The notes: generated by a model from the letters alone, not told the origin. DNA of 64,000 nt from Mycolicibacterium rhodesiae JS60 (GCA_000230935.2 AGIQ01000002.1:62001-126000), one strand, 5' to 3'; positions 45,401 to 56,410 are shown, counted from the stretch's first letter. Made by a program: numbers and translations.

Positions 45401-45640
45401 TTCGGCGCCGAGGCCAACTCGCCGGTGATGGACAACATCGGCGGCGGCCCGCTCGGTATCAGCGAATTGCTCTACCGCGCGTCGACCGTGCCGAGTTACC
45501 TCCGTGACGACTGGTTCCGCGACTGGGGCGCACTGCAACGGCTCAACCCGTTCTATCCCGGCGCGCAGCCCGCCCGCCTGGATCTGGGCACCGCGACCCG
45601 CACCGGATTGTGGAGCCCGGCGCCGCTGCGGCCGACATAG
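42401..45640 (+). CDS. embC: arabinosyltransferase EmbC
   Basis: The product has 1079 residues. EmbC extends the arabinan of lipoarabinomannan using DPA. One N-terminal helix, an extracytoplasmic jelly-roll domain (about 50-205), then the GT-C helices with the catalytic-type DDx motif in [20 protein letters not shown] are followed by the C-terminal carbohydrate-binding module (about 715-1079) with [13 protein letters not shown] and [20 protein letters not shown]. Its length is close to M. tuberculosis EmbC (1094). ATG 42401. A 76-bp gap separates it from embA. Confidence 0.95.
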   Translation: MARPSGQLASTSVEKTRVDYRTARLVAVVAGLLGAALAILTPLLPVKQTTAELNWPQNGVLNSVTAPLISYVATDLTIEVPCSAAAGLDRPGKTVLLSTVPKQAPKAVDRGLLIQRANDDLVVVVRNTPVVVAPLKQVLSPACQKLTFTAHADRVTGEFVGLTQGPDSDHPGSPLKGERSGYDFRPQIVGVFTDLTGPAPPGLRLSATIDTRYSSAPTALKMAAMVLGVAMTVIALIALHLMDCADGVRQRRFLPARWWSLSALDGVVFAVLVWWHFVGANTSDDGYILTMARVSEHAGYMANYYRWFGTPEAPFGWYYDLLAMWAHVSTTSVWMRLPTLAMALVCWWLISREVIPRLGHAVKTSRAAAWTAAGMFLVFWLPLDNGLRPEPIIALGILLTWCSVERGVATSRLLPVAFACIVGALTLFSGPTGIASIGALLVAIGPLRTILHRRSRQFGLLPLLAPILAACTVTIILIFRDQTLVGEVQANVLKSAVGPSLAWFDEHIRYERLFMASPDGSISRRFAVLALLVALIMSVAMILRRGHIPGTAAGPSRRIIGITIISFIAMMFTPTKWTHHFGVFAGLAGSLGALAAVAVGAHVLRSRRNRAIFAAAVFFVTGLSFASVNGWWYVSNFGVPWSNQLPEWHFGFTTILLTLTVISLLVAAWFHFSGRDNGSSGRTTWWRRILGSPLAVVAWLLVVFEVASLTLGMTEQWPAWSVGRSNLQALAGKTCGLADDVLVEEDPNAGILTPIAGVSLGDALGATTAEGFTPGGIPADVSADPVMEPPGGGNFADTDGVVTSSEAGTEGGTDAVGGVNGSRARLPYNLDPARTPVMGSWRAGVQQPAMLRSAWYRLPADWTSSPLLVVAAAGRFDPDEVEVQWATEQQAADGKPGGSIIFGDIGAAPAWRNLRAPLAAIPREAAMVRLVADDDDLSPQHWIALTPPRIPKLRTLQDVVGSQDPVLLDWLVGLAFPCQRPFGHQYGVIEPPKWRILPDRFGAEANSPVMDNIGGGPLGISELLYRASTVPSYLRDDWFRDWGALQRLNPFYPGAQPARLDLGTATRTGLWSPAPLRPT

Positions 45641-45702
45641 CAATCCAGTCTCGAATCGCCGGAGCCCCCGCAGGCCTTCGGAACTGACACAACTTCGTCG
45701 CC

Positions 45703-45708
45703 TACCAT
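45703..45708 (+). promoter_or_regulatory. candidate -10 box upstream of embA
   Basis: TACCAT lies 8 nt before GTG 45717 in the 76-bp embC-embA gap and would give a near-leaderless embA transcript. In M. tuberculosis this gap holds the embAB promoter where ethambutol-resistance mutations occur. A -35 element at good spacing is not evident. Confidence 0.4.
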
Positions 45709-45716
45709 CGAGCCTC

Positions 45717-48700
45717 GTGCCAGCCGACAGAGCCGACGCCCCCCGGATCGCCCGGCTCGTCGCCGTCGTCGCAGGAATCCTCGGTGTCCTGCTGTGCGGT
45801 ATCACGCCATTGCTGCCGGTCACCCAGACCACGGCCACGATCGCGTGGCCGCAGGCACCCGGGCCAGACGGCATGGTGAGCGACATCACCGCACCGCTGG
45901 TCTCCGGCGCTCCGCAGTCACTCGACGTCACCATTCCGTGCCGGGCCATCGCGACGATGCCCGCCGAGGGTGGGCTGGTGTTCTCGACAATCCCCCCGGC
46001 CGGCATCGACGCAAGCCGCAACGGGCTGTTCGTGCGGGCCAATGCGGCCACCGTCGTCGTGGCATTCCGTGACACCGTGGCCGCGGTCGCCCCCCGCCCG
46101 GCGGTCGCCGCGGGCGCATGCAGCGATCTGCGCATCTGGGCCGGGCCCGGCGGAGTCGGCGCCGATTTCGTCGGCATCCCCGGCGCCGCCGGCACGCTGG
46201 CTCCCGAGAAGAAGCCCGCAGTCGACGGGATCTTCACGGATATGAAGGTCCCCGCCACCGGCCTGTCCGCGCGTATCGACATCGACACCCGGTTCATCAC
46301 CAGCCCGGGCGCGCTCAAGATCGCGGTGATGGCGCTGGGCATCGTCTGCGTGCTGGCCTCGATCATCGCGCTCGGGGTGCTGGACCGGCGCTCGGGCCGA
46401 CGGGTGCCCGGAGCCTGGCGGCGTTTCCTCCGGGTCGGCGTATCCACCTGGCTGGTCGATATCGGGGTGATCGGCGGGCTGCTGCTCTGGCATGTGATCG
46501 GCGCCATCTCCTCTGACGACGGCTACAACCTCACGATCGCGCGGGTGTCCGAATCCGCCGGCTACAACGCCAACTACTTCCGCTACTTCGGGGCCACCGA
46601 GGCGCCGTTCGACTGGTACCAGTCGGTGCTCGCCCATCTCGCCGCGATCAGCACCGCCGGGGTGTGGATACGGCTGCCGGCCACCGCCGCCGGCATCGGC
46701 ACCTGGCTGATCCTGAGCCGCTGTGTGCTGCCGCGACTCGGTCGACGCCTGTCCCTCAACAAGGTCACGGTGTGGACCGCCGGTGCGGTGTTCCTGGCCG
46801 CCTGGCTGCCGTTCAACAACGGGCTGCGGCCCGAACCGCTGATCGCATTCGGCGTACTGGCGGCGTGGATCCTGGTCGAGAACGCGATCGCCGCCCGCCG
46901 TCTCGTGCCGGCCGCCATCGCGATCGTCGTCGCGATGTTCAGCGTGACACTCGCCCCGCAGGGTCTGATCGCGCTCGCCCCGCTGCTGGTCGGCTCCCGC
47001 GCCATCGCCCGGGTGATCAAGGCCCGTCGCACCTCCGACGGACTGCTGGCGCCGCTGGCCGCGCTGGCTGCCTCGTTGTCGGTCGTCTTCGTCATCATCT
47101 TCCGCGACCAGACACTGGCCGCCGTCGCCGAATCCGCCCGCATCAAGTACGTCGTCGGGCCGACGATCGCCTGGTACCAGGACTTCCTGCGGTACTACTT
47201 CCTCACGGTCGAAGACAACGTGGAGAGCTCGCTGACCCGTCGCTTCGCCGTCCTGGTGATGATGCTGTGCCTGTTCGGCATGCTGACCGTCCTGCTGCGC
47301 CGCGGCCACGTGCCCGGTGTCGCGGGAGGACCGGTGTGGCGCCTGATCGGCACCACCGCCGTCGGCCTGCTGCTGCTCACCTTCACCCCGACCAAGTGGG
47401 CCGTCCAGTTCGGCGCGTTCGCCGGCCTGGCCGGGGCACTGGGCGCCGTCACCGCATTCACCTTCGCGCGGGTCGGCCTGCACAACCGACGCAACCTGGC
47501 CCTCTACGTCACCGCGCTGCTCTTCGTGCTGGCGTGGGCGACCTCGGGTACCAACGGCTGGTTCTACGTCGGCAGCTACGGGGTGCCGTGGTTCGACCGC
47601 CAGCCCGTCATCGCCCACCAGCCCGTGACGACGATGTTCCTCGGGCTGGCCATCGTCACCGGCCTGCTGGCCGGCTGGCTGCATTTCCGGATGGACTACA
47701 GCGGCCACACCGAAGTGAAAAACACCGGCCGCAACCGGGCGCTGGCGTCGACCCCACTGCTGGTGGTCGCGCTGATCATGGTGCTGCTCGAGATCGGTTC
47801 GATGACCAAGGCCTTCGCGCAGCGCTACCCGGTCTACACCACCGCCGCGGCCAATCTGTCCGCGCTGAAGTCGGGCCTGTCCCCGGCGAGCTGTGCGATG
47901 GCCGACGCGGTCCTGGTCGAGCCGGACCCCAATGCCGGTATGTTGCAACCGGTCCCGGGCCAGAAGTGGGGCCAGTACGGTCCCCTCGGCGGCGACAACC
48001 CGGTCGGCTTCACCCCCAACGGGATCAGCGACACCCTCGAGCCGGCCGAACCGTTCGTGGCCAACCCCGGCACCGTCAACTCCGACGGCTCCCCGAACAA
48101 ACCCAACGCCGGGATCGCGTTCGCGGCGGGCACCGGTGGCGGCTACGGGCCGGTCGGCGTCAACGGCTCGCGGGTGTTCCTGCCGTTCGGGCTGGATCCC
48201 AAGACCACACCGGTGATGGGCAGCTACAACGAGAACACCGTTGCGGCCAAAGCGACTTCGGCCTGGTACCAGCTGCCGCCGCGTAACCCCGACCGCCCGC
48301 TCGTCACCGTCGCTGCCGCGGGCGCCATCTGGTTCTACGACGAGGAGGGCCAGTTCAACTACGGGCAGTCGCTGAAACTGCAGTGGGGTGTGCAACGTCC
48401 CGACGGCAGCTTCCAGGCGCTGAACGCGGTGCAGCCCATCGATGTTATCGCCCAAAAGGCTTGGCGTAACCTGCGATTCCCGATGGCGTGGGCGCCGCCG
48501 GAGGCCAATGTCGCGCGCATCGTCGCCGACGACCCGAACCTGAGCACCGACCAATGGTTCGGCTTCACCCCGCCTCGGGTGCCGGTACTGGAGACCGCCC
48601 AGCAATTCCTGGGCTCCAATACTCCGGTGATGATGGACATCGCCACGGCGGCCAATTTCCCGTGCCAGCGGCCGTTCTCCGAACACCTCGGCGTCGCCGA

Positions 48701-48983
48701 GCTCCCGGAGTACCGGATCCTGCCCAACCTCAAGCAGGTGGTGGTGTCGAGCAATATGTGGTTTTCCGCCCGCGCCGGTGGACCTTTCCTGTTCATCCAG
48801 GGCCTGCTGACCACCTCGACCGTCCCGACCTATCTGCGCGACGACTGGTACCGCGACTGGGGCGCGATCGAGCGCTATATCCGTCTGGTCCCGCCGGACC
48901 AGGCGCCCGACGCAGAGATCGACCAGGGCACCAAGACGGTATTCGGCTGGAGCCGTAGCGGACCCATCAGGGCGTTGCCATGA
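45717..48983 (+). CDS. embA: arabinosyltransferase EmbA
   Basis: The product has 1088 residues. EmbA forms a heterodimer with EmbB to build the branched arabinan termini of arabinogalactan. It has the same layout as EmbC: helix 1 after [20 protein letters not shown], a jelly-roll domain, the GT-C motif [20 protein letters not shown], and a C-terminal module with [13 protein letters not shown] and [23 protein letters not shown] 45717 is chosen from alignment with the EmbC N-terminus; the frame is open far upstream by chance. Its stop overlaps the embB start (ATGA). Confidence 0.95.
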   Translation: MPADRADAPRIARLVAVVAGILGVLLCGITPLLPVTQTTATIAWPQAPGPDGMVSDITAPLVSGAPQSLDVTIPCRAIATMPAEGGLVFSTIPPAGIDASRNGLFVRANAATVVVAFRDTVAAVAPRPAVAAGACSDLRIWAGPGGVGADFVGIPGAAGTLAPEKKPAVDGIFTDMKVPATGLSARIDIDTRFITSPGALKIAVMALGIVCVLASIIALGVLDRRSGRRVPGAWRRFLRVGVSTWLVDIGVIGGLLLWHVIGAISSDDGYNLTIARVSESAGYNANYFRYFGATEAPFDWYQSVLAHLAAISTAGVWIRLPATAAGIGTWLILSRCVLPRLGRRLSLNKVTVWTAGAVFLAAWLPFNNGLRPEPLIAFGVLAAWILVENAIAARRLVPAAIAIVVAMFSVTLAPQGLIALAPLLVGSRAIARVIKARRTSDGLLAPLAALAASLSVVFVIIFRDQTLAAVAESARIKYVVGPTIAWYQDFLRYYFLTVEDNVESSLTRRFAVLVMMLCLFGMLTVLLRRGHVPGVAGGPVWRLIGTTAVGLLLLTFTPTKWAVQFGAFAGLAGALGAVTAFTFARVGLHNRRNLALYVTALLFVLAWATSGTNGWFYVGSYGVPWFDRQPVIAHQPVTTMFLGLAIVTGLLAGWLHFRMDYSGHTEVKNTGRNRALASTPLLVVALIMVLLEIGSMTKAFAQRYPVYTTAAANLSALKSGLSPASCAMADAVLVEPDPNAGMLQPVPGQKWGQYGPLGGDNPVGFTPNGISDTLEPAEPFVANPGTVNSDGSPNKPNAGIAFAAGTGGGYGPVGVNGSRVFLPFGLDPKTTPVMGSYNENTVAAKATSAWYQLPPRNPDRPLVTVAAAGAIWFYDEEGQFNYGQSLKLQWGVQRPDGSFQALNAVQPIDVIAQKAWRNLRFPMAWAPPEANVARIVADDPNLSTDQWFGFTPPRVPVLETAQQFLGSNTPVMMDIATAANFPCQRPFSEHLGVAELPEYRILPNLKQVVVSSNMWFSARAGGPFLFIQGLLTTSTVPTYLRDDWYRDWGAIERYIRLVPPDQAPDAEIDQGTKTVFGWSRSGPIRALP

Positions 48984-51900
48984 CACAGACTCTCGCCGCC
49001 AACGCCCGCGACTCGGCCCGCGACGTGAAGATCACCCGTTGGGTGGCCACGATCGCCGGCCTGGTGGGCTTCGTGCTCTCGGTGCTGACCCCGCTGCTGC
49101 CGGTGGAGCAGACCACCGCGACGCTGAACTGGCCGCAGGGCGGTCAGCTGAGCAACGTCACAGCACCCCTGATCTCCCAGGCGCCGGTGTCACTGACAGC
49201 GACGGTGCCCTGCGACGTGATCCGGTCCATGCCGCCGTCGGGCGGCATGGTGCTCGGGCTTGCGCCGCAGAAAGGCAAAGAGGCGGCGCTGAATTCGCTG
49301 TTCGTCAACGTCACCGCCCAGCGCGTCGACATCACCGACCGCAACGTCGTCGTCGCCAGCGTTCCCCGGAACAAGATCGCCGGCTGCTCGCGCATCGAGA
49401 TCACCTCCACCACCGACGGAACCTTCGCCAGCTTCGTCGGGCTCACAGATCCGGCCACCGGCAAGGAGATGCGCAGCGGCTTCGCCGATCCCAACCTGCG
49501 GCCCGCGATCGTCGGGGTGTTCACCGACCTGACCGGTCCGGCGCCGCCCGGCCTGAGCTTGTCGGCCACGATCGACACCCGGTTCTCCACCGCCCCAACC
49601 ATTTTGAAGCTCGCGGCGATGCTGCTGGCGATGGCCTCCACCCTGATCGCGCTGGTGGCGCTGTGGCGGCTGGACCGCCTCGACGGGCGCCACATGCACA
49701 AGTGGATCCCGCAGCGCTGGCGGACGTTCACCGCCGTCGACGTGACGGTAGTGGCCGGCTTCGTGGTGTGGCACGTGATCGGGGCCAACTCCTCCGACGA
49801 CGGCTACATCCTGCAGATGGCCCGGGTCGCCGACCACGCCGGCTACATGTCGAACTACTTCCGCTGGTTCGGCAGTCCCGAAGACCCGTTCGGCTGGTTC
49901 TACAACGTGCTCGCGCTGATGACCCACGTCAGCGACGCCAGCATCTGGATGCGGTTGCCCGACTTGATCTGTGCGCTGGTCTGCTGGTTGCTGCTGTCCC
50001 GCGAAGTGCTGCCCCGACTGGGCCCGGCCGTGATCGCCAGCAGGCCCGCCCTGTGGGCGGCCGGGTTGGTGCTGATGGCGGCGTGGATGCCGTTCAACAA
50101 CGGCCTGCGACCAGAAGGACAGATCGCCACCGGCGCGCTGATCACTTACGTGCTCATCGAGCGCGCCGTCATCTCGGGCCGGCTGACCCCGGCCGCGCTG
50201 GCCATCGTCAGCGCCGCGTTCACTCTCGGCATCCAGCCGACCGGCCTGATCGCGGTCGCCGCGCTGATCGCCGGTGGTCGGCCGATCCTGCGAATCCTGG
50301 TGCGCCGGCGCGCCATTGTCGGCACGTGGCCGCTGGTGCTTCCGCTGCTGGCCGCGGGAACCATCATCCTGACCGTCGTCTTCGCCGACCAGACCCTGGC
50401 AACGGTGTTGGAAGCGACCAGGATTCGCACCGATATCGGGCCGAGTCAGGCCTGGTACACCGAGAACCTGCGCTACTACTACCTGATCCTTCCGACGGTG
50501 GACGGCTCGCTGTCACGGCGCTTCGGTTTCCTGATCACCGCGCTGTCGCTGTTCGTCTCGATGTTCATCATGTTGCGCCGCAAGCGTGTTCCCGGGGTGG
50601 CGCGCGGGCCGGCGTGGCGGCTGATGGGTGTCATCTTCGCGACGATGTTCTTCCTGATGTTCACGCCCACCAAGTGGGTGCACCACTTCGGCCTCTTCGC
50701 CGCGGTCGGCGCGGCCATGGCGGCGTTGGCCACCGTGCTCGCCTCGCCGGCGGTGCTGCGCTGGTCACGCAACCGGATGACCGTCGTCACCGCGGTGTTC
50801 TTCCTGCTCGCACTGTGCTTCGCCACCACCAACGGGTGGTGGTATGTGTCGAGCTACGGTGTGCCGTTCAACAACGCGATGCCGAAGATCGGCGGAATCA
50901 CCGTCAGCACAATCTTCTTCGCGCTATTCGCGGTCTCGGCGATCTACACGGTCTGGCTGCACTTCAACACCCGCGACCATGGCGAGGGCCGCCTGGCGCG
51001 GGCGATCACCACCGCGCCGATCCCGCTGGCGGCCGGCTTCATGGTGCTGGTCTTCGTCGGCTCGATGATCGCGGGCGTGGTCCGCCAATACCCGACGTAC
51101 TCCAACGCGTGGGCCAATCTGCGCTCCTTCTCCGGTGGCTGCGGGCTGGCCGACGACGTACTGGTGGAGCCCGACACCAATGCCGGCTTCCTGACCCCAC
51201 TGCCCGGGGATTACGGTCCGCTGGGCCCGCTGGGCGGAACCAATCCGGTTGGCTTCACCCCGAGCGGCGTTCCGGAACACATTGTCGCCGAAGCCATTCG
51301 GATGACGAATCCGCAACCGGGCACCGATTACGACTGGGATCAGCCGATCAAGCTCACCACCCCGGGCATCAACGGGTCGACGGTGCCGCTGCCCTATGGC
51401 CTTGATCCGGAGCGGGTCCCCATGGCCGGCAGCTACCTCGCCGGCCCGCAGCAGGAGGCCACCCTGAACTCGGCGTGGTACCAGCTGCCGCCCGACGACA
51501 GCGGCCACCCGCTCGTCGTCGTCACCGCGGCGGGCACCATCGCCGGCCGCAGCGTGCTCAACGGGTTCACCGACGGCCAGACCGTGGAGCTGGAGTACGG
51601 CAAGCCCGGACCCGACGGCGCCCCGGTGCCCGCCGGCCGGGTGAGCCCCTACGATCTCGGCCCGGCGCCGTCGTGGCGCAACCTGCGGTTCGCCCGCTCC
51701 GAGATCCCCACCGACGCCACCACCGTGCGGATCGTCGCGCAGGACCGGTCACTGACCCCCGGCGACTGGCTCGCGGTCACCCCACCGCGGGTGCCCGAAC
51801 TGCGCTCGGTGCAGGAGTTCGTCGGCTCCACCCAGCCGGTGCTGATGGACTGGGCGGTGGGCCTGGCCTTCCCGTGCCAGCAGCCCATGCTGCACGCCAA

Positions 51901-52186
51901 CGGTGTCACCGAAGTGCCCAAGTTCCGGATCACCCCGGACTACACGGCCAAGAAGCAAGACACCGACACCTGGGAGGACGGCCGTAACGGCGGCCTGCTC
52001 GGCATCTCCGACCTGCTGCTGCGCGCCCACGTGATGGCCACGTATCTGTCGCACGACTGGGGCCGCGACTGGGGCTCGCTGCGCCAGTTCGAGACGATCG
52101 TCGAAGCCCAGCCGGCGCAGATCGACCTGGGCACGGCGAAACGCAGCGGATTGTGGAAGCCCGGACGGATCAGGATCAAGCCCTAG
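48980..52186 (+). CDS. embB: arabinosyltransferase EmbB
   Basis: The 1068-residue protein is the partner of EmbA and the main ethambutol target. The catalytic loop reads [20 protein letters not shown]. The methionine equivalent to M. tuberculosis Met306 is present (codon 280, 49817-49819), and the preceding Ile-Leu pair is the susceptible-type sequence rather than the Gln-Met pair of intrinsically resistant species. The C-terminal module has [13 protein letters not shown] and [17 protein letters not shown]. The N-terminus is about 26 residues shorter than in M. tuberculosis. ATG 48980 is translationally coupled to embA. Confidence 0.95.
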   Translation: MTQTLAANARDSARDVKITRWVATIAGLVGFVLSVLTPLLPVEQTTATLNWPQGGQLSNVTAPLISQAPVSLTATVPCDVIRSMPPSGGMVLGLAPQKGKEAALNSLFVNVTAQRVDITDRNVVVASVPRNKIAGCSRIEITSTTDGTFASFVGLTDPATGKEMRSGFADPNLRPAIVGVFTDLTGPAPPGLSLSATIDTRFSTAPTILKLAAMLLAMASTLIALVALWRLDRLDGRHMHKWIPQRWRTFTAVDVTVVAGFVVWHVIGANSSDDGYILQMARVADHAGYMSNYFRWFGSPEDPFGWFYNVLALMTHVSDASIWMRLPDLICALVCWLLLSREVLPRLGPAVIASRPALWAAGLVLMAAWMPFNNGLRPEGQIATGALITYVLIERAVISGRLTPAALAIVSAAFTLGIQPTGLIAVAALIAGGRPILRILVRRRAIVGTWPLVLPLLAAGTIILTVVFADQTLATVLEATRIRTDIGPSQAWYTENLRYYYLILPTVDGSLSRRFGFLITALSLFVSMFIMLRRKRVPGVARGPAWRLMGVIFATMFFLMFTPTKWVHHFGLFAAVGAAMAALATVLASPAVLRWSRNRMTVVTAVFFLLALCFATTNGWWYVSSYGVPFNNAMPKIGGITVSTIFFALFAVSAIYTVWLHFNTRDHGEGRLARAITTAPIPLAAGFMVLVFVGSMIAGVVRQYPTYSNAWANLRSFSGGCGLADDVLVEPDTNAGFLTPLPGDYGPLGPLGGTNPVGFTPSGVPEHIVAEAIRMTNPQPGTDYDWDQPIKLTTPGINGSTVPLPYGLDPERVPMAGSYLAGPQQEATLNSAWYQLPPDDSGHPLVVVTAAGTIAGRSVLNGFTDGQTVELEYGKPGPDGAPVPAGRVSPYDLGPAPSWRNLRFARSEIPTDATTVRIVAQDRSLTPGDWLAVTPPRVPELRSVQEFVGSTQPVLMDWAVGLAFPCQQPMLHANGVTEVPKFRITPDYTAKKQDTDTWEDGRNGGLLGISDLLLRAHVMATYLSHDWGRDWGSLRQFETIVEAQPAQIDLGTAKRSGLWKPGRIRIKP

Positions 52187-52249
52187 TCGGGTCAAGTGCA
52201 GTAGTCCGCTACTGACGTCACAACCGCCGATTGGGCCCAGAATGGGACT

Positions 52250-52897
52250 ATGGAACACGACTCTTACCACGGGCCGTTGACCCGCATGGTGGCGGTTGTC
52301 GCTGCGGGCGCTGTCGTGCTGGCCACGCCCTCGTTGGCGCCCCCGCACCCGCCCGCGCAGCTGACGAGCCCCCGAGTCTCCACCCAGGCGGTCACGCTGG
52401 TTGCCCAACCCGAAGCGCTTACGCCGGTTGCCCGCGCTGCGGCCGCGGCATCACCCGACGAGATCATTTCCACGGTCTTCCAGGCCACGATCGGCCGTGT
52501 GATCGCCGGCGCCGGCTCTGGATTTCTTGTCGGATTCTTCGGTGGCGGCGCCTTGGCACTTCAGGTGTTCGGTCGGATTCCGGTGCTGGGCACCCCGATC
52601 GTCCAAGCCATCGCCATCACCGCTGGAATCGTGGGCATACCGATCGGAGCGATCGCCGGCGCGCTGTCCATCGTCGCGAGCGTGGTGTCCGGGCTGCGGT
52701 CGCCCGCCGCCGCCCGAAAAACCACCGCCGCCACGCTGCACCGCCCCACTCAGCCCGGGTCGCGGTCCAACCGCCATGTCGCCAAGCCGACCAAGATGGT
52801 ACGCAAAGCGGCTGCGCCGCAACAGCGTTCGGAGACCGCCAAGGCAGGTAGCGGTCGAGACCGTCAAGCGGCCGCCAAACGAGCCGGGCGGCACTGA
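52250..52897 (+). CDS. exported or membrane protein with glycine-zipper-like helices
   Basis: The product has 215 residues. An N-terminal signal-like helix (MVAVVAAGAVVLATPSLA) is followed by two long Gly/Ala-rich hydrophobic segments (about 84-108, VIAGAGSGFLVGFFGGGAL; and about 118-150, IVQAIAITAGIVGIPIGAIA), then a very basic Lys/Arg/Gln tail. The function is unknown. Related mycobacterial proteins with a signal and a hydrophobic core exist, but I cannot name a family. It starts 63 bp after embB and ends 56 bp before the permease gene. Confidence 0.6.
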   Translation: MEHDSYHGPLTRMVAVVAAGAVVLATPSLAPPHPPAQLTSPRVSTQAVTLVAQPEALTPVARAAAAASPDEIISTVFQATIGRVIAGAGSGFLVGFFGGGALALQVFGRIPVLGTPIVQAIAITAGIVGIPIGAIAGALSIVASVVSGLRSPAAARKTTAATLHRPTQPGSRSNRHVAKPTKMVRKAAAPQQRSETAKAGSGRDRQAAAKRAGRH

Positions 52898-52953
52898 CCC
52901 GGCTTTTGCCGTAGCGGCGCCCAATGGACGTTTGCGGTGACACAATCCCGCAC

Positions 52954-54453
52954 ATGGCTGAAGACGCTGCGATCGTCGACCCCTTGATGCATGGCCTGCG
53001 ATCCAAGGGGCTCAAAAAGGGATCGGTTTCCCTCGTCGGTGCGGTGGCGATCGGATTGGCCGCCACCGCACCTGCGTACTCGCTGACCGGTGCGCTCGGC
53101 CACGGCGCGGAGGAATCCGGCTATCAGCTGCCGATCGTCTTCATCATCGCGGTCATCCCGATGTACTTCGTCGCGCTGGCCTACAAGCACCTCACCGACG
53201 CCGCACCGGACGCCGGCACCGTGTTCACCTGGGGATCCAAGGCGATCGCGCCGCACATCGGCTGGATGGGCGGCTTTGCGTTGATGCTGTCTTCCATCCT
53301 GGCCGGCGTCGGCGCCGCGGGCATCCTGACCAACGCCACCGCCGTCTGGCTCGGGATGGACAGCTCCCCGGTGTGGTTCGACATCGTGGTGGCCACGATC
53401 TTCATCCTGCTGACGACATGGCTGGTCGCCCGCGGCGCCGAGGAATCGTCCCGCACCACGCTGATCCTGACGATCGTCCAGTACGGCGGGCTGCTCCTGT
53501 TCGCGATCATCATGGGAGTCGCGGTGGTCCGCGGACAGCAGAGCCCGGATGCCGCGTCGTTCTCGTGGGAATGGTTCAATCCGTTCGCAATCCACGATTT
53601 CAGCGCCCTGCTCGGCGGCTTCCTGGTGGCGATCTTCATCTTCTGGGGCTTCGATGCCTCACTGGCCATGTCCGAGGAGACCTCCGGCACGTCGGCGCAA
53701 GCCGGCCGCAGCGGGGTGACCGCGATCCTGATCACCGTTGCCACCTACGTGATCTTCAGCGTGGCCGCACTGGCATTCGCGGGCATTGATCCGGAGAGTC
53801 CGACAAGCCTGACCCACGAGGGCAATGTGGACGACGTCTTCACCACCCTGGCCACCCAGTCCATTGGCGAGCGCGGCGCGATGATCGCGGCACTGGTCGT
53901 CGGGTTGTCCGCATTTTCGGCGACGATGTCCACCGTCATGCCGACCGCCCGCGGCTTGCTGTCGATGGCGACCTACAAGGCGATACCGGATCGGTTCGCA
54001 TCGGTGAGCGAAGTGAGCTCGACGCCGAAGTTCGCCACCTGGGTGATCGGCCTGACCAGTCTGGCGATCTACTGCACGCTGGACATCGTCAGCGACAGCG
54101 TTGTGGCGGACTCGGTCTACAGTGTCGGGATCGCGATCATGACCTATTACTCCGTGGTGGCGATCGCCTCGGTGGTGTACTTCTGGCGCACCGCTTTTCG
54201 GTCATGGCGTACGGCGATGGGACAGGTGATCCTGCCCGGTATCGGCGCGCTGATCCTCATCCCGGTCGGCGTCATCGAGGCCTACCAGATGGCGGATCCG
54301 ACTTCCGGTTCCGAAGGATCCATCCTCGGCATCGGCACCGCCTTCGTCGTCGGCGTGCTCAGCCTGGCATTCGGCGTCGTGCTGATGATCGTGTGGAACC
54401 TGAAGGCCCCGGCCTTCTTCCGCGGTGAGACACTGCCGAAGGAACGGACCTAG
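52954..54453 (+). CDS. APC-superfamily amino acid permease
   Basis: This 499-residue transporter has 12 predicted membrane helices. The N-terminal signature is KKGSVSLVGAVAIGLAATAP, with the unwound TM1 glycine/alanine segment used for substrate binding; then DAAPDAGTVFTWGSKAIAPH in helix 3 and FWGFDASLAMSEETSGTSAQ in helix 6. It is probably an amino acid or amine importer; the substrate is unknown. ATG 52954 (MAEDAAIVD) is preferred to ATG 52924. It may be cotranscribed with the preceding gene. Confidence 0.85.
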   Translation: MAEDAAIVDPLMHGLRSKGLKKGSVSLVGAVAIGLAATAPAYSLTGALGHGAEESGYQLPIVFIIAVIPMYFVALAYKHLTDAAPDAGTVFTWGSKAIAPHIGWMGGFALMLSSILAGVGAAGILTNATAVWLGMDSSPVWFDIVVATIFILLTTWLVARGAEESSRTTLILTIVQYGGLLLFAIIMGVAVVRGQQSPDAASFSWEWFNPFAIHDFSALLGGFLVAIFIFWGFDASLAMSEETSGTSAQAGRSGVTAILITVATYVIFSVAALAFAGIDPESPTSLTHEGNVDDVFTTLATQSIGERGAMIAALVVGLSAFSATMSTVMPTARGLLSMATYKAIPDRFASVSEVSSTPKFATWVIGLTSLAIYCTLDIVSDSVVADSVYSVGIAIMTYYSVVAIASVVYFWRTAFRSWRTAMGQVILPGIGALILIPVGVIEAYQMADPTSGSEGSILGIGTAFVVGVLSLAFGVVLMIVWNLKAPAFFRGETLPKERT

Positions 54454-54744
54454 TTACCGTTGTGATTGCCGAAACCATTGGGCCCCAATTGGTGATTCGA
54501 GGTGGCGGTGACGGTCCGTTATTGACGCGCGGAAAGTCGCTGCACCACAACGACAGCGGCGCGTAGAGTCCGCGGTCAATAAACTCCACAAGCACTGGAT
54601 ATTGAGCAAAGTGCCTGATATCCAACCGTTCTCGATACGTTATCACCCACCCAGGCTGCGCCCACCGGCGTCACAGCTCACACAAATGCGGGCTCCATAA
54701 CGTCATGCCCGGAAGCACAACCGCGCAATGAAACGGAGATGAGG
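54454..54744. other. 291-bp intergenic region
   Basis: A near-palindrome around 54476-54496 (ACCATTGGG/CCCAATTGGT) soon after the permease stop could be a terminator. TCACAGCTCAC at 54671 resembles half of the operator upstream of tcrX but lacks a second half-site. No coding sequence or RNA gene is evident. Confidence 0.35.
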
Positions 54745-55065
54745 ATGAACCTCAAACGCATGGTGTTCGCCGCGACCGCCGCCGCCGGCATCGGTGCCGC
54801 AGGGCTGTTCGGGCTGGGAATCGGTACCGCGAGCGCCGACCCCGGCCAGCAGTGCGGTGGCCCGAACAACGGCTGGTGCAACAACGGCCCGAACAACAAC
54901 GGCCCGAACAACAACGGCCCGGTGGACTGGCAGCACCGCGGTGTCAACCAGGGCCGCCAGGACCACCAGCCGTTCAATTGGAACGGTCAGTGGGTCCAGC
55001 CGATGCCGGCCGGTAACGGCCACGGCTGGGGATTCTGGTTCCTGGGGCAGTGGATCCCGCTGTAA
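54745..55065 (+). CDS. small secreted Asn/Gly/Trp-rich protein
   Basis: The product has 106 residues. The signal peptide (MVFAATAAAGIGAAGLFGLG, cleavage near ASADP at about residue 30) is followed by a mature part of about 75 residues with CGGPNNGWCNNGPNNNGPNN. It contains two Cys and seven Trp near the C-terminus (HGWGFWFLGQWIPL). No enzyme motif is present; it may be a cell-wall or adhesion peptide. ATG 54745 is preferred over ATG 54739 because GGAG at 54735-54738 gives it a 6-nt spacing. Confidence 0.7.
   Translation: MNLKRMVFAATAAAGIGAAGLFGLGIGTASADPGQQCGGPNNGWCNNGPNNNGPNNNGPVDWQHRGVNQGRQDHQPFNWNGQWVQPMPAGNGHGWGFWFLGQWIPL
54886..54921 (+). repeat. 15-bp tandem repeat inside the secreted-protein gene
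   Basis: Two perfect copies of GGCCCGAACAACAAC and a partial third encode GPNNN-GPNNN-GP. Such in-frame repeats can vary in copy number between strains. Confidence 0.85.
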
Positions 55066-55123
55066 GCCGGATACACCAAGGCACGCCCGTATCGCAGCAC
55101 CGCGGTACGGGTGTGTTCGTTGT

Positions 55124-56398
55124 CTAGCCCGATCCGGACTCGACCACCAGCTTCTCCGGCTGCAGCGACCACACGGTGGTTTCGGCCCCCGCGGTGGCGT
55201 GCGCGCAATACGCCGGCGCACCCTTCTCGCTGACCGCCGCCGCACCCATCACCGCGCAGTTCGCACCGATGACCACGACGGGCAGGTCCATCCGGCCCGA
55301 GACGGCAGGCGGCGGCGATGACGCCCGCGGCGGCTGCGTGGTCGCGGTGGTGTTCACGCCGCGGTGGCCGAACAGCAGCGATAGCCCCGCCGCCGCGCCC
55401 GCGACAACCACGACGGCACCGAGGATCGCCGGGATCAGCAGCCGACGGCGTGACGCCGGCGCTTCCGGTTTGGCATGGCGAGCCCGTCGTGGCGCCCTTC
55501 CCGACGAAGACGCGAGAGCCGAGCTCGTCACGTCGGTCGCGTGGAAGTCCCGTTCGGCGGTGCCGAGGCCGCGGCGCAACGCCCGCGCGAAGTCGGTGCA
55601 CCGCCCGTAGCGCTGGCCCGGATCCTTGGCCAGCGCTTTGGCGAAAACAGGGCTCAGACAAGCTAATTCGGGTCGCTTGGCGCCGATCGCGGGAGGCTCG
55701 GAACTCAGGCACTGGCTGATCACGATCGCCGGATTGGTATGGGTGAACGGCGGCATGCCGGTCAGCAGGTGATAGGCGGTGGCGGCCAGTGCGTACTGAT
55801 CGGCGTGGCCGTCGATGTCCTCACCCTTGAGCTGCTCCGGCGCGGAGTAGGCGACCGTGCCGACCGTCATGTTCGTGCCGGTCAGCTGACTTGCCTGGCC
55901 CATCCAGCGGGCGATGCCGAAGTCGGCCAGCATGACTCGCTGATCGCCGCTGCCGGGCACACCCAGCAGGATGTTCGCCGGCTTGACGTCGCGGTGCAGC
56001 AGTCCGTGGCTGTGCGCGTAATCGAGCGCCTCGGCGATCCCGGTGATGATGCGCACGACCTCATCGGGCGGCATTCCGTAGGGGTAGCGATCGGCGAGCA
56101 GGCGGGAGGCGTCGGTACCGTCGACGTACTCCATCGCGATCCACAGTTTGTCCTCGAACTCACCGCGGTCGTAGATCGTCACGATGTGCGGGTTCGACAG
56201 CGTGGCCACCATGTCGGCCTCGAGGATGAACCGCTGCCGGTACTCCTCGTCAGAGCTAACCGACGATCCCAGCACCTTGAGCGCGTCATGGCGGGGCAGC
56301 CGGGGATGCTGGGCGAGGTAAACCTCACCCATACCTCCGGCCCCCAGTGTCCGCAGGATGGTGTAACCAGCAACAACCTGGCCGTCTGCTAACGGCAT
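55124..56398 (-). CDS. transmembrane Ser/Thr protein kinase (Pkn family)
   Basis: This 424-residue eukaryotic-type kinase has the glycine loop LGAGGMGEVYLA (18-29), Lys41, catalytic HRDVKPAN (Asp137), DFGIARWMG (159-167), an activation loop with several Thr residues (LTGTNMTVGTVAYSAPE) and KDPGQRY. A basic juxtamembrane stretch leads to one membrane helix (about 320-342) and an 80-residue extracellular domain with a Cys pair (GANCAVMG, PAYCAHA). The layout is similar to PknF/PknJ-like kinases; I do not assign a named orthologue. A leaderless promoter (TAAGAT) is in place. Neighbouring substrates are unproven. Confidence 0.85.
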   Translation of the reverse strand: MPLADGQVVAGYTILRTLGAGGMGEVYLAQHPRLPRHDALKVLGSSVSSDEEYRQRFILEADMVATLSNPHIVTIYDRGEFEDKLWIAMEYVDGTDASRLLADRYPYGMPPDEVVRIITGIAEALDYAHSHGLLHRDVKPANILLGVPGSGDQRVMLADFGIARWMGQASQLTGTNMTVGTVAYSAPEQLKGEDIDGHADQYALAATAYHLLTGMPPFTHTNPAIVISQCLSSEPPAIGAKRPELACLSPVFAKALAKDPGQRYGRCTDFARALRRGLGTAERDFHATDVTSSALASSSGRAPRRARHAKPEAPASRRRLLIPAILGAVVVVAGAAAGLSLLFGHRGVNTTATTQPPRASSPPPAVSGRMDLPVVVIGANCAVMGAAAVSEKGAPAYCAHATAGAETTVWSLQPEKLVVESGSG

Positions 56399-56404
56399 TG
56401 GGGC

Positions 56405-56410
56405 ATCTTA
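56405..56410 (-). promoter_or_regulatory. -10 box for the Ser/Thr kinase gene
   Basis: TAAGAT on the minus strand lies 6 nt before ATG 56398, typical of a leaderless transcript. Confidence 0.4.

Noticed and set aside
45918-48986. A 1022-codon minus-strand open frame opposite embA
   Set aside because: embA is a clear conserved gene on the other strand; the antisense product is His/Arg/Gly-rich without domains.
52250-52897. PE/PPE-like protein
   Set aside because: There is no PE or PPE motif; the Gly/Ala-rich helices follow a signal peptide and end in a basic tail.
54661-54690. Third tcrX-type operator (TCACAGCTCAC)
   Set aside because: Only one half-site matches and the position relative to a start codon differs from the two good copies.
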